DNA from: Salvelinus alpinus
Taxonomy: Eukaryota; Chordata; Actinopteri; Salmoniformes; Salmonidae
DNA: 64,000 bases
Direction: 5' to 3'
NCBI RefSeq assembly: GCF_045679555.1
Contig: NC_092092.1
Span: 5,734,517-5,798,516, forward strand
Below the pieces are notes generated by a model that did not search any database, was not told the origin of the DNA, and worked only from the letters and a program-made list of their open reading frames with translations. Shown here piece by piece: positions 11,034 to 22,849 of the stretch. A program made the translations under genes and the position numbers. Numbering within the stretch: the first letter of the stretch is position 1; every line of letters begins with the position of its first letter.

Positions 11034-11514
11034 TGTAACGTTCTTCTTCATCTTCCTCCTCCTCGGACGAGGAGGAGCATGGATTGAACCAAAATGCAGC
11101 GTTGTAGTTCGACATATGATTTATTTACAACAAACAGACGAAGACGAAAAACTCTTGAATAAAATACAAAACAACAAACGAAGTAGACAGACCTGGACTA
11201 CGAACTTACAATGTAACGAAGAACGAACGAACAAGTACTGACTACAAACAAACGAACGAACGAACGATACAGTCCCGTATGGTGCAACAAACACAGACAC
11301 AGGAGACAACCACCCACAACAAACCATGTGAAACCACCTACCTTAATATGATTCTCAATCAGAGGAGATGAAAACCACTTGCCTCTAATTGAGAACCATA
11401 TCAGGTACCCATTAACCAACATAGAAACAGAAAACATAGACTGCCCACCCAAACTCACGTCCTGACCAACTAACACATACAAAAACTAACAGAAAACAGG
11501 TCAGGAACGTGACA
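11034..11514 (-). mobile_element. Solo LTR with perfect 5-bp target duplication
   Basis: On the minus strand the element begins TGTCACGTTCCTGACC and ends GAACGTTACA, so it has TG...CA ends. It is flanked by ATGAA on both sides (11029-11033 and 11515-11519). An AATAAA lies in the second half, as expected for an LTR polyadenylation signal. No internal region or second LTR is present. It is most like a Ty3/Gypsy-type LTR left by recombination between the two LTRs. Confidence 0.85.
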
Positions 11515-12140
11515 ATGAAACACCCCATACAATGTAATGGAGAAACTTAACAATACACCTCACAAATAGCTATTTAAGAGAAATATACATGTTATGTATA
11601 ATACTGACGGAGCTGGCTTTGGGCAGAATTTTAAAGTAGGCTATAAGCCTCTTTCATCAGTTCAGGTGATAGTACTGTATTTGTACCAAAGTGCATATGA
11701 TATTCTATTGCCAGACCACATTATAGTATTCTGTACATTTGAGACTCAATATCCTATGAAATTAAATCATTGAAAGTCTTCACCATCATCTGACTTACGT
11801 TATACCCTTCCCATCGCAATACAAGACAAGCCCCTTGCTAATACAGCCATCAACTCCATTCTGAAACAGATCATAAAGTGATGACACATTTATGATACCG
11901 TTATTAACAGTGCTATAAAATGAAATTACATTTATTATATATATATATATTTTTTTTAAATTATTGTAACCTTTATTTAACTAGGCAAGTCAAAATCAAA
12001 TAGCCTATCAAATATAATTTTCTCTAGAGTATGCAAATCAATCATTTCAAAGCCCCCTTCGGGAGAAAAAACATTTCAGTTCACACGTATTATCATATCA
12101 GGGAGAGAGAGAGAGAGGGATGGGAGGACGAGAGTAAAGT
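11515..12140. other. Mostly unique DNA with a short SINE/LINE tail relic
   Basis: A segment at 11960-11988 is the reverse complement of the HpaI-type tail (CCTTTATTTAACTAGGCAAG). A GA microsatellite lies at 12101-12118. Nothing else is recognised. Confidence 0.45.
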
Positions 12141-12144
12141 GTAA

Positions 12145-12378
12145 GAGGTACTGAGTGCTGATTAGCATGTATGGCTCAGGGTGGGTGGAGCAGGCCTAAG
12201 ACAATGGGATAAGAGGGGGGAAGAGGTAGTGAGTGCTGATTAGCATGTATGGCTCAGGGTGGATGGAACAGGCCTAAGACAATGGGATAAGAGGGGGGAA
12301 GAGGTACTGAGTGCTGATTAGCATGTATGGCTCAGGGTGGATGGAGCAGGCCTAAGACAATGGGATAAGAGGGGGGAA
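12145..12378. repeat. 78-bp tandem repeat, three copies
   Basis: Unit starts GAGGTA(C/G)TGAGTGCTGAT lie at 12145, 12223 and 12301. Units are about 97% alike. Each contains GATTAGCATGTATGGCTCAG. Confidence 0.94.
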
Positions 12379-12384
12379 GAGCTG

Positions 12385-12600
12385 CTTATCAAATCAAATG
12401 TTGTTGGTCACATATACACATGGTTAGCAGATGTTAATGCGAGTGTAGCGAAATGCTTGTGCTTCTAGTTCCGACAGTGCAGTAATATCTAACAAGTAAT
12501 CTAACAAATTCACAACGACTACCTTATACACACAAATAGACACAAATGTAAAAGGATGAATGAGAATATGTACACATAAATAATCAAATCAAATCAAAGT
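12385..12600 (-). mobile_element. 3' untranslated tail of a CR1/L2-type LINE
   Basis: The minus-strand 3' end carries AATGCTTGTGCTTCTAG-type text (plus strand CGAAATGCTTGTGCTTCTAG) and a TTGATTTGATT-like tail, a very common salmonid repeat. It adjoins the reverse transcriptase relic at 12600-13060, so both probably belong to one 5'-truncated insertion. Confidence 0.6.
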
Positions 12601-13060
12601 TGAGATAGAAGTTTTTCAGTCTCTCGGTCCCAGCTTTGATGCACCTGTACTGACCTCGCCTTCTGGATGATAGCGGGGTGAACAGGCAGTGGCTCAGGTG
12701 GTTGTTGTCTTGATGATCTTTTTGGCCTTCCTGTGACATCGGGTGGTGTAGGTGTCCTGGAGGGCAGGTAGTTTGCCCCCGGTGATGCGTTGTGCAGACC
12801 TCAATACCCTCTGGAGAGCCTTGTGGTTGTGGGTGGAGCAGTTGCCGTACCAGGCGGTGATACAGCCCGTCAGGATGCTCTCGATTGTGCATCTGTAAAC
12901 GTTTGTGAGTGTTTTTAAGTGACAAGCCAAATTTCTTCATTTTCACCACGCTGTCTGTCTGTGTGGGTGGACCAATTCAATTTGTCCATGATGTGTACGC
13001 CGAGGAACTTAAAACTTTCCACCTCCTCCACTACTTTCCTGTCGATGCAGCCATTTTGTA
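12600..13060 (-). pseudogene. LINE reverse transcriptase C-terminal relic
   Basis: Minus-strand frames read FKFLGVHI and STHTDSVV near 13000, then CTIESILTGCITAWYGNC and LQRVLRSAQRITG, then TRCHRKAKKI. These are the thumb and C-terminal portions of a CR1/L2-like non-LTR reverse transcriptase. At least one frameshift separates the frames near 12920. The catalytic core (YADD) is missing because of 5' truncation, the normal fate of LINE copies. Confidence 0.8.
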
Positions 13061-13769
13061 GCCATTTATTTTATCTCAATATCAAACAATTTCTCGGTGA
13101 CAATTAAGTATCTTACTGTGATTGTTTTAAATTAATAAGGGGAAAAATAAACAAAAATAGCTTCTTAGCAAAGAGAAATTTCTTTAGCAAGAATTTTGCT
13201 AGGACTCTCTGGGAGTGGTATGAGTGGGGAAGGGAAAACTGAAAATTAGCTGTAATTGGCACAGAGGTTTGGAACTCTTTCTTATTGGTCTATTAACTAC
13301 TTTACAGCCTGGTAATGTCACCAAGCAGGACAAAACTCTATCCTACCAAAACAGGCTAAAATTTCAAACAGTTCTTACGCTAAAAGACCATTATCATGTT
13401 CACAATGTTATTTTAACCTTAGTGTGGAAAAATATTTGAAACACATGAAAATATGTTTCTTTTATTAGATTTTTTTTTTTACATCAATAAGAACTGAGGA
13501 CAATGATCATGACAATACTCATTGAGGTCGCCCAAGATGATGAGCTGAGGATTAATATGTAGTTTGATGGCGTAATGGGAAAGCCAGCCTTGAACCTGTA
13601 GCTAAAATAAGCACACTGTCGAACAGTACCAATACAAAATACATTATGTCCTCCTCCTCTTCTTGACAGATTCTGATTTTCGAGTCTTGCTCAATAACCT
13701 AATTGCCAAGATTTTTCTTTGTTAACAGAATTGTTTAGAATATCTTTAACTGAAAGGCTCTTGAGTATG
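13061..13769. other. AT-rich stretch without recognised features
   Basis: Apart from short A or T runs nothing can be supported. The Sleeping Beauty-type element starts at its right edge. Confidence 0.3.
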
Positions 13770-13771
13770 TA

Positions 13772-15401
13772 CAGTTGAAGTCAGAAGTTTACATACACTT
13801 AGGTTGGAGTCATTAAAACTCGTTTTTCAACCACTCCACAAATTTCTTGTTAACAAACTATAGTTTTGGCAAGTCGGTTAGGACATCTACTTTGTGCATG
13901 ACACAACAAATTTTTCCAACAATTGTTTACAGACAGATTATTTAACTTATAACTCACTGTATCACAATGCCAGTGGGTCAGAGGTTTACATACACTAAGT
14001 TGACTGTGCCTTTAAACAGCTTGGAAAATTGCAGAAAATGATGTCATGGCTTTAGAAGCTTCTGATAGACTAATTGACATGATTTGAGTCAATTGGAGGT
14101 GTACCTGTGGATGTATTTCAAGGCCTACCTTCAAACTCAGTGCCACTTTGCTTGACATCATGGGAAAATCTAAAGAAATCAGCCAAGACCTCAGAAAAAA
14201 TAATTGTAGACCTCCACAGGTCTGTTTCATTCTTGGGAGCAATTTCCAAACGCCTGAAGGTACCACATTCATCTCTACAAGCAATAGTATGCAAGTATAA
14301 ACACCATGGGACCACGCAGCCGTCATACCGTTCAGGAAGGAGACGCGTTCTGTCTCCTAGAGATGAATGTACTTTGGTGTGAAAAGTGCAAATCAATCCC
14401 AGAACAACAGCAAATGACCTTGTGAAGATGCTGGAAGAAACAGGTACAATAGTATCTATATCCACAGTAAAACGAGTCCTATATCGACATAAACTGAAAG
14501 GCCGCTCAGCAAGGAAGAAGCCACTGCTCCATAACCACCATACAAAAGCCAGACTATGGTTTGCAACTGCACATGGGGACAAAGATCGTACTTTTTGGAG
14601 AATGTCCTCTGGTCTGATGAAACAAATATAGAACTGTTTGGCCATAATGACCATCGTTGTGTTTTGGAGGAAAAAGGGTGTGGCTTGCAAGCCGAAGATC
14701 ACCATCCCAACCTTGAAGCACGGGGGTGGCGGCATCATGTTGTGGGGGTGCTTTGCTGCAGGAGGGACAGATGCACTTCACAAAATAGATGGCATCATGA
14801 GGGAGGAAAATTGTATGGATATACTGAAGCAACATCTCAAGACAACAGTCAGGAAGTTAAAGCTAGGGACTTCCAAATGGACAATGACCCCAAGCATACT
14901 TCCAAAGTTGTGGCAAAATGGATTAAGGACAACAAAGTCAACGTATTGGAGTGGCCATCACAATGCCCTGACCTCAATCCTATTGAACATTTGTGGGTAG
15001 AACTGAAAATGCGTGTGCGAGCAAGGAGGCCTACAAACCTGACTCAGTTACACCAGCTCTGTCAGGAGGAATGGGCCAAAATTCACCCAACTTATTGTTG
15101 GAAGCTGGTGGAAGTCTACCCGAAACGTTTGACCCAAGTTAAACAATTTAAAGGCAATGCTACCAAATACTAATTGAGTGTATGTAAACCTCTGACCCAG
15201 TGGGAATGTGATGAAAGAAATAAAAGCTGAAATAAATCATTCTCTCTACTATTATTCTGACATTTCACATTCTTAAAATAAAATGGTGATCCTAACTGAC
15301 CTAAGACAGGGAATTTTTACTAGGATTAAATGTCAGGAATTGTGAAAAACTAAGTTTAAATGTATTTGGCTAAGGTGTATGTAAACTTCCGACTTCAACT
15401 G
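13772..15401 (+). mobile_element. Sleeping Beauty-type Tc1 transposon, full length (1630 bp)
   Basis: It is bounded by TA at 13770-13771 and 15402-15403. Left end CAGTTGAAGTCAGAAGTTTA and right end in inverted form, each with a second inner direct repeat (ACATACACTAAGTTGAC near 13986 on the left), give the IR/DR structure of this family. The interior holds a broken transposase gene. Confidence 0.95.
14160..15173 (+). pseudogene. Sleeping Beauty-type transposase relic
   Basis: The frame from ATG 14160 to TAA 15171 spans 1014 bp, the expected length for a protein of about 340 residues. It starts [10 protein letters not shown], shifts frame near 14195, and has an in-frame stop after RDECTLV (14380). 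It continues with [19 protein letters not shown], the catalytic WSDETNIELFG, then DNDPKHTSK and CPDLNPIEHLWVELK, and ends KGNATKY across further frameshifts. All three catalytic acidic positions can still be found. It is inactive by several independent lesions. Confidence 0.92.
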
Positions 15402-15403
15402 TA

Positions 15404-16255
15404 TATCCATATACTGTATACACGTCTAAACATATAGCTATCCATTCTCACCAGGTTCACAGTAAACAAGTCCTGAACACAGTTCAGACTATGACCAATT
15501 ATTGGGTGTAGTCACTGGGGGACCTATATGCACTACACAACCTGTGATTTTAATTAGGAAGGTGCCTAGTCAGATTAGTTAACCCAAGACTGATTTAATG
15601 GAAACACTGCAAATTAATTCCCCAGTTAAGAGAATGAGCAGATTTAAGTCATTACCAAACAGCTTTTCAAAAAAGCAGCAGCTACTAGCTATGAAGGGAT
15701 TAAAACAACCACTATGTAAACTGACTACCAGTTTAATCTGTGACAGGGGGGGAAAAGCATTGCCCTGGGTCTGTCTCCACCCTTCCCCCACACATGGCTA
15801 CTACTGGGTTAGCCAACGCCTGACCCTTACTACCTCTTATAGCTCCCTACAGAACTCTAGCAACAGCTTCACGGTGCAAATGTATAATACAATGGCTCAT
15901 CTTTCACTGCGAAGCACTAAGTCAATTTTACGACTGGCACAACTGAACCGTTTGGCAATTAAATGAGACAGGCACCTTTTTATTTTGGTATTGCAGCTTT
16001 CCTTACATACACTGTAACAGCAAATAAGGTGAGGATAATTAACGGCCTCAACAGGATCAATAACTGCCAGACTGATGACACATTGGAAAGGGGATAGTAT
16101 ATATTTAACAGCGGTATGTCAGGCTGCCTTTTTTTTCTTACTGAGGTTTATGTTACCAGTCCTTTATAGTATGTTACAGCTTGGTTACTGAGGTTTATGT
16201 TACCAGTAGGTTATGTTATGTTACAACTATGTGTTCATCTACAAATTCCTTTTGG
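15404..16255. other. Unrecognised stretch between transposon and 49-bp repeat
   Basis: A short motif (TTACTGAGGTTTATGTTACC) occurs at about 16140, 16185 and again at 16770, suggesting a dispersed small duplication. No exon is supported. Confidence 0.35.
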
Positions 16256-16402
16256 GTAAGCTCCCGCTTTACCTCTGTAGTCTGGTCTCCTTCACCACCA
16301 GCAGGTAAACTCCCTCTTTACCTCTGTCGTCTGGTCTCCTTCACCACCAGCAGGTAAACTCCCTCTTTACCTCTGTAGTCTGGTCTCCTTCACCACCAGC
16401 AG
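16256..16402. repeat. 49-bp tandem repeat, three copies
   Basis: GTAA(G/A)CTCCC begins units at 16256, 16305 and 16354. Each contains TGGTCTCCTTCACCACCAGC. Confidence 0.93.
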
Positions 16403-16439
16403 TTACCATACCCGGTCTGCTAGGTGGTTGCTACTTAAA

Positions 16440-16755
16440 GTCCCCAGGACATTTACAGTATTAGGCAAGACTGACTTCTCGTCGTGTGCCTCAGAAACAT
16501 GGAATAGTCTACAATCCCTGCTTCATCTGGATGTGTTAGTGTCACTGAATGAATTTATAATATTGACGAGAGACTCTGTTACAGAGGAGTGTAAATACTT
16601 TTTTTAGGCTGGATCATGTTGTATTGTATTGTTGTATGTTTTAATTCTGTAATGTATTGATTGTTGCTGCCTTCTTGGCCAGGTCTCCCTTGAAAAAGAT
16701 ACTCTGGGTCTCAATGGGCTTTTCCTGGTTAAATAAAGGTGAAATAAAAAATGTA
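16440..16755 (+). pseudogene. 3' end of an L2-type LINE
   Basis: A weak plus-strand frame near 16480-16560 reads ASETWNSLQS followed by a leucine-rich tail, as in the C-terminus of teleost L2 reverse transcriptases. It is followed by the standard 3' end with GGTCTCCCTTGAAAAAGA, CTCAATGGGC and GGTTAAATAAAGGT. Confidence 0.6.
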
Positions 16756-17876
16756 AATAATCACTTGGTTACTGAGGTTTATGTTACCAGTCTTTTTAGG
16801 TTCAGTTACAATTTGAGATGTTTGATCATACAATAAGGGCAGATATTTTTTAAATGTCTGTTATTTTTAAATATAAAGAAAGTGGAGAAGTAACTTTTAG
16901 GTTCCCACCATAGAATTATATATAAAATCAAATAATTATAGGATATCTATGGTCCACACTAACAATGAAGTGGTCCTTTGTTACCAACATTTCTATTTGT
17001 TTTTCAAACAGCAAAATATATGAGGCTTTGCTTCCACATCAAAGAGCACCGTCTCGAACAGCATAGCTGTCTCAGAGTCAAACCCACCTCACCCAGAGAG
17101 GTTCACCAACCCTTGCTCTGAGTGACAAAGTGGCTTTGTCACATGGTTACGCAGGATTGTGTTACCTGTCCAAGCACATGCAACTTTTTTTTAAATTCCT
17201 GCATATTAAATGCTCGATCGGAGAGCGAATGAGAACGGAAAACAAGGCAGCCCTTTGTCCTCCCAACCGTTTTAGAAAGCGCTATTTGCCATGGGGTGCC
17301 GAGTATAATTAATACCTCACTGTTGCCAGGGGTTGTCATTTTTCAAATCGTTTCCCTGGAAATGTTCTACACCTCTTAATGGCCCTGCTAATGCTGTAGC
17401 CGTCATGTTCTGGACAGCTGCACTTTTACAAGACAAACTCAGCTGTGCCATGAAGGCCTCTCTGTGGACTCCCTAACTGGGAGTGCTCAGACTGTCCCAG
17501 CCAGCTGGTGATGGCCATGGCACTATGGACAATTAATTCATTCTTACCTTGTGTTCACGTCCGGTAGTGAGTCACCTTGCTTCGAATGCCATGCAGTCCC
17601 CAAAACACCTCATATTTTTCTTTCCTATTTTCTGACGGATGGTGGAGCAGCAAAATGGGCCTTGGAAGGAAACAAATGAAAGCATAGGACTAATTAAAGA
17701 TGGCTTTGGAGGGACCAGAGGGGCCAGAGGCAGTTAGGTGAGGATATTTGGTGGCTAGCCAAACTAGGAAGCTGTATTTAGCTGACAACCTGAGGAGAAA
17801 ATGAAGTCCTAATATTTCAAATTAGCATGCTACGCTAGGCTAGCCTGAACCTCTCTGACCACATAGTAGGCTGGAG
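16756..17876. other. Repeat-poor stretch, candidate regulatory DNA
   Basis: No repeat family or exon is identified. The part around 17120-17530 is unique-looking and includes AT-rich homeodomain-like motifs (GTATAATTAAT at 17301-17311). It is a candidate conserved non-coding element only. Confidence 0.3.
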
Positions 17877-18050
17877 CAGTGGTTCTCCAACCTCTCCTCG
17901 GGGACCCCCTGCCGTTCCATGTATTTGAACTATTCCAGAGCTAGCACACCTGATTCAATTAGTCAACTAATTATCAGGTGTGCTAGTTCAGGGCTACCAC
18001 AAAACTGTGAAACATCAGGGGGTCCCTGAAGAGACGTTTGAGAACCACTG
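17877..18050. mobile_element. hAT-like MITE with terminal inverted repeats
   Basis: It begins CAGTGGTTCTCCAACCT and ends ACGTTTGAGAACCACTG, a 17-bp imperfect inverted repeat. The middle is palindromic (AGCACACCTGATTCAATTAG and its complement). Flanks GGCTGGAG (17869-17876) and GGCTATAG (18051-18058) match at 6 of 8 positions, fitting an 8-bp hAT target duplication. Confidence 0.82.
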
Positions 18051-18170
18051 GGCTATAGGCTACAATACTGTTCTTGTCTGGTATAGCATACTATATAGTG
18101 TTCTCTTGTCTATAGTCTACTACTAAGGCTACATAACGTTGGTGAGAGCATTGATGAGATTACTGGAGTG

Positions 18171-18450
18171 AGGTTGGAGTGTGCTGGAGTGTCCTGGAGT
18201 GTGCTGGACTGTGCTGGAGTGTGTTGGAGTGTGCTAGGGTGTGTCGGAGTGTGTTGGAGTGTCCTGGAGTGTGCTGGAGTGTGCTAGAGTGTGTTGGAGT
18301 GTGTTACAGTGTCATGGAGTGTGCTAGGGTGTGTTGGAGTATGCTGGAGTGTGCTAGGGTGTGTTGGAGTGTGTTGGAGGTTGTTGGAGTGTCCTGGAGT
18401 GTGCTGGAGTGTGCTGCAGTGTCCTGGAGTGTGCTGGAGTGTGCTGGAGT
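18171..18450. repeat. 10-bp array (GTGCTGGAGT), about 28 copies
   Basis: Units GTGCTGGAGT, GTCCTGGAGT, GTGTTGGAGT and GTGCTAGGGT follow each other without interruption. The open frames across it (CWSVLE repeats) are artefacts. Confidence 0.95.
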
Positions 18451-18836
18451 GTGTGATTAATGGGTTAGTCTAATTCTGTACTAATAAATGAATAAACAAA
18501 TAAATCCTGACTAACTTTGACCAACCTTCCCCAAAACCCTGGCAAACCCATCCCCCTCCCTTCAAACGTTATGTCTATCATGCTGAGACAAACCATCCAT
18601 AAAATTATACAGCATTTCAAAAATCATGTAGACAGTAACATCTGTTACAGCTAATAACTTTCCGTATGCACAATAATCTTCAACCTGGCATTTCTGCTTT
18701 CCACAATCTGAGTTGATAACTTTTCCAATAAAAGATATGAAGTCGATATTGTTTACTATCAAAGTGTCCATTGACACAGCAAATTACGGGAGCAAGATTT
18801 CTGAACAGATTTCTGAACAAGTAGATGCACCAGTTC
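18451..18836. other. Unrecognised stretch before the 50-bp array
   Basis: A minus-strand frame of 71 codons lies at 18562-18777 but resembles no family. I do not call it a gene. Confidence 0.25.
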
Positions 18837-21214
18837 TGAAAGTAGGTCTACTTGTTACAAAAGCAGCCATGGTAACTCCATCAGTCTGATGGTAGGTCCT
18901 CTTACTACGGGAGTAGCCATGGTAACTCCATCAGTCTGATGGTAGGTCTTCTTACTACGGGAGTAGCCATGGTAACTCCATCAGTCTGATGGTAGGTCCT
19001 CTTACTATGGGAGTAGCCATGGTAACTCCATCAGTCTGATGGTAGGTCCTCTTACTACGGGAGCAGCCATGGTAACTCCATCAGTCTGAAAGTAGGTCTT
19101 CTTACTACGGGAGTAGCCATGGTAACTCCATCAGTCTGATGGTAGGTCCTCTTACTACGGGAGTAGCCATGGTAACTCCATCAGTCTGATGGTAGGTCCT
19201 CTTACTACGGGAGTAGCCATGGTAACTCCATCAGTCTGATGGTAGGTCCTCTTACTACGGGAGTAGCCATGGTAACTCCATCAGTCTGAAAGTAGGTCCT
19301 CTTACTATGGGAGTAGCCATGGTAACTCCATCAGTCTGATGGTAGGTCTTCTTACTACGGGAGTAGCCATGGTAACTCCATCAGTCTGATGGTAGGTCCT
19401 CTTACTATGGGAGTAGCCATGGTAACTCCATCAGTCTGATGGTAGGTCCTCTTACTACGGGAGCAGCCATGGTAACTCCATCAGTCTGAAAGTAGGTCTT
19501 CTTACTACGGGAGTAGCCATGGTAACTCCATCAGTCTGATGGTAGGTCCTCTTACTACGGGAGTAGCCATGGTAACTCCATCAGTCTGATGGTAGGTCCT
19601 CTTACTACGGGAGTAGCCATGGTAACTCCATCAGTCTGAAAGTAGGTCCTCTTACTATGGGAGTAGCCATGGTAACTCCATCAGTCTGATGGTAGGTCCT
19701 CTTACTACGGGAGCAGCCATGGTAACTCCATCAGTCTGATGGTAGGTCCTCTTAGTACAGGAATAGCCATGGTAACTCCATCAGTCTGAAAGTAGGTCTT
19801 CTTACTACGGGAGTAGCCATGGTAACTACATCAGTCTGATGGTAGGTCCTCTTACTACGGGAGTAGCCATGGTAACTCCATCAGTCTGAAAGTAGGTCCT
19901 CTTACTATGGGAGTAGCCATGGTAACTTAATCAGTCTGATGGTAGGTCCTCTTACTACAGGAGCAGCCATGGTAACTCCATCAGTCTGATGGTAGGTCCT
20001 CTTAGTACAGGAATAGCCATGGTAACTCCATCAGTCTGACGGTAGGTCCTCTTACTACGGGAGCAGCCATGGTAACTCCATCAGTCTGAAAGTAGGTCCT
20101 CTTAGTACAGGAATAGCCATGGTAACTCCATCAGTCTGATGGTAGGTCCTCTTACTACGGGAGCAGCCATGGTAACTCCATCAGTCTGACGGTAGGTCCT
20201 CTTACTATGGGAGCAGCCATGGTAACTCCATCAGTCTGATGGTAGGTCCTCTTACTACGGGAGCAGCCATGGTAACTCCATCAGTCTGACGGTAGGTCCT
20301 CTTACTACGGGAGTAGCCATGGTAACTCCATCAGTCTGACGGTAGGTCCTCTTACTACGGGAGTAGCCATGGTAACTCCATCAGTCTGATGGTAGGTCCT
20401 CTTACTACGGGAGCAGCCATGGTAACTCCATCAGTCTGATGGTAGGTCCTCTTACTACAGGAGTAGCCATGGTAACTCCATCAGTCTGACGGTAGGTCCT
20501 CTTACTACGGGAGCAGCCATGGTAACTCCATCAGTCTGATGGTAGGTCCTCTTACTACAGGAGTAGCCATGGTAACTCCATCAGTCTGATGGTAGGTCCT
20601 CTTACTACGGGAGCAGCCATGGTAACTCCATCAGTCTGATGGTAGGTCCTCTTACTACGGGAGCAGCCATGGTAACTCCATCAGTCTGACGGTAGGTCCT
20701 CTTACTACGGGAGCAGCCATGGTAACTCCATCAGTCTGAAAGTAGGTCCTCTTAGTACAGGAATAGCCATGGTAACTCCATCAGTCTGATGGTAGGTCCT
20801 CTTACTACGGGAGCAGCCATGGTAACTCCATCAGTCTGATGGTAGGTCTTCTTACTACGGGAGTAGCCATGGTAACTCCATCAGTCTGAAAGTAGGTCTT
20901 CTTACTACGGGAGTAGTCATGGTAACTCCATCAGTCTGATGGTAGGTCCTCTTACTATGGGAGTAGCCATGGTAACTCCATCAGTCTGATGGTAGGTCCT
21001 CTTACTACGGGAGCAGCCATGGTAACTCCATCAGTCTGAAAGTAGGTCTTCTTACTACGGGAGTAGCCATGGTAACACCATCAGTCTGAAAGTAGGTCTT
21101 CTTACTACGGGAGTAGCCATGGTAACACCATCAGTCTGAAAGTAGGTCTTCTTACTACGGGAGTAGCCATGGTAACACCATCAGTCTGAAAGTAGGTCTT
21201 CTTACTATGGGAGC
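18837..21214. repeat. 50-bp minisatellite (GGAGTAGCCATGGTAACTCC), about 47 copies
   Basis: The 50-bp unit GGTAGGTCCTCTTACTACGG + GAGTAGCCATGGTAACTCCA + TCAGTCTGAT repeats for 2.4 kb. Variants (GATGG/GAAAG/GACGG junction; GAGTAG/GAGCAG; CTACGG/CTATGG) are ordered in blocks, which shows multi-unit duplications. Confidence 0.97.
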
Positions 21215-22849
21215 TGGATTGTGCAACATCTGCTAACTATTATTATATTGATAAAAGTCACCTTGTCTTTCCAACACTCTCGGCCTCGATAATCACCAAG
21301 ACTCAGTGTGAAAGAGAGAAATATCATAATCTGATGATACCATATATCCAGTGGAAACATCATAAAAAAAAATGTAAAAAACAGCTGTCTGTCCCAAGCT
21401 CACTGGCTCAGAAAACTCTGAAGGCCAGGAACAGGCTTGTTGATACAATGTCACAACTTCGCTAGAGACAGCTTCGGGCCGGACCCAGTGATGATTTGAT
21501 GCAATGTTACACTTCTTTTGCAATAGCTTAAGTCAAGACAGGTAGAAAGGGAGGCAGACGGGCGGAGAAGAGAGATGAATGTGATTGATAGAACAGGAAT
21601 TTTCAATAGGATAATTTCTACTGTTTCTCTTTGTCGGTTTTAGGCCTATGTATTTTACCTAGTTGACGATGGAAGTTTATAGGCCTACTGCTGCATTGGC
21701 CAATAGCAAAGTTTCCTAAACTCGGTCCTCTGGACCCCAAGGGGTGAATGTTTTGTTTTCTTGCCCTAGCACTACACAGCTGATTTAAAATAATCAACTA
21801 ATCATCAAGCTTTGGAAAACCAAAACGTGCACCGAGTTTGAGAAACGCTGGCCTATAGGCTATCTCTGAGTTCTATGCTCTCATTTCTTTAGTATTCAAT
21901 GGATCCCAGTGTATAAATGTGACAGCATGGCAGAGGCTGGTGCTCTCGCCGTAGTTGAATTTAACATTTTAGATTTTGAGAAACTAAAACATTATTATTG
22001 AAATGAAACTGTTCCACGAAATATAAAAAATGTTAAAATGACAGAGCAAAAATTTTCATCAGGATTATTTCTACTGTTTTTCTTTGTCGGATTTAGATAT
22101 GCAGATCGGTAGAAATAGTAGGATAAATGGTAAGCTTCCCCCAAACTTGAAACTTACGAGCTGCCCTGTGGTCTTTACTATAACACCCATTAAAAACATT
22201 TGGAAAGCGCAAGCGCGTGAAAACATAGGAGGTACCATGACAAAACGTGCCCACCTATGGAAATCAAAGGCCGGTCCAACTGATTCGTTCTGGCGCCGGT
22301 CCTGTATCTATGGCTCAGAGGTGCCCGCAGTTAAAGGGACAGTTAACTCAAAATTATAAGAAAAATTATGGCTTTTGCTACAAGTACTTTTAGCATCTAT
22401 TTATTCTCTTCTTTAATAAGAGAATACATAATAAGTCACATACAGTATTTCAAATATCTATTCCAAATCATGTGTGACAATGTCATGATGATAACCGCAT
22501 TTATTAGTCAGATGAGAACATATGAGAAACCTAATCAAGCATTTTCACCCTTTAAACACGTAATTTAAAGAGAACAAAGACATTCAGCTGTTTCTCCGTT
22601 TAACAGGTGAGCGCCCTGTGATCTAGCTATTCATTTGCGTAGGGCCACCTGCTTTAATTGGTCCTAATCTGTAGTGAACGGCTTTGATCTCGGTGACAGG
22701 TTGACTGCATTAGCACGAGTGTGCTCGCTAATCCTTTGCTTAACTTGTTCTTTTGGCACAGCCAGCAGCCTGTCCAACGATATGTCAGCAGAGGGATAAG
22801 CCTTCATCAAACACATCAGGTCTCTAAGCTTAGTTCTGGGATACGGCTG
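21215..22849. other. Largely unique DNA, candidate regulatory stretch
   Basis: Apart from the hAT-like relic at 21708-21852 and a direct repeat (21599-21643 and 22051-22097), no repeat or exon is recognised. The part 22600-22740 looks non-repetitive. Confidence 0.3.
21708..21852. mobile_element. hAT-like MITE, degraded
   Basis: It begins AGTTTCCTAAACTCGGTCCT and ends CGAGTTTGAGAAACGCTGG in inverted form. The interior has CTAGCACTACACAGCTGATT and AATCAACTAATCATC, typical of this teleost MITE group. Confidence 0.65.

Noticed and set aside
18562..18777. 71-codon minus-strand ORF
   Set aside because: No homology that I can recall, no supporting splice sites, and length is within chance for AT-rich DNA.
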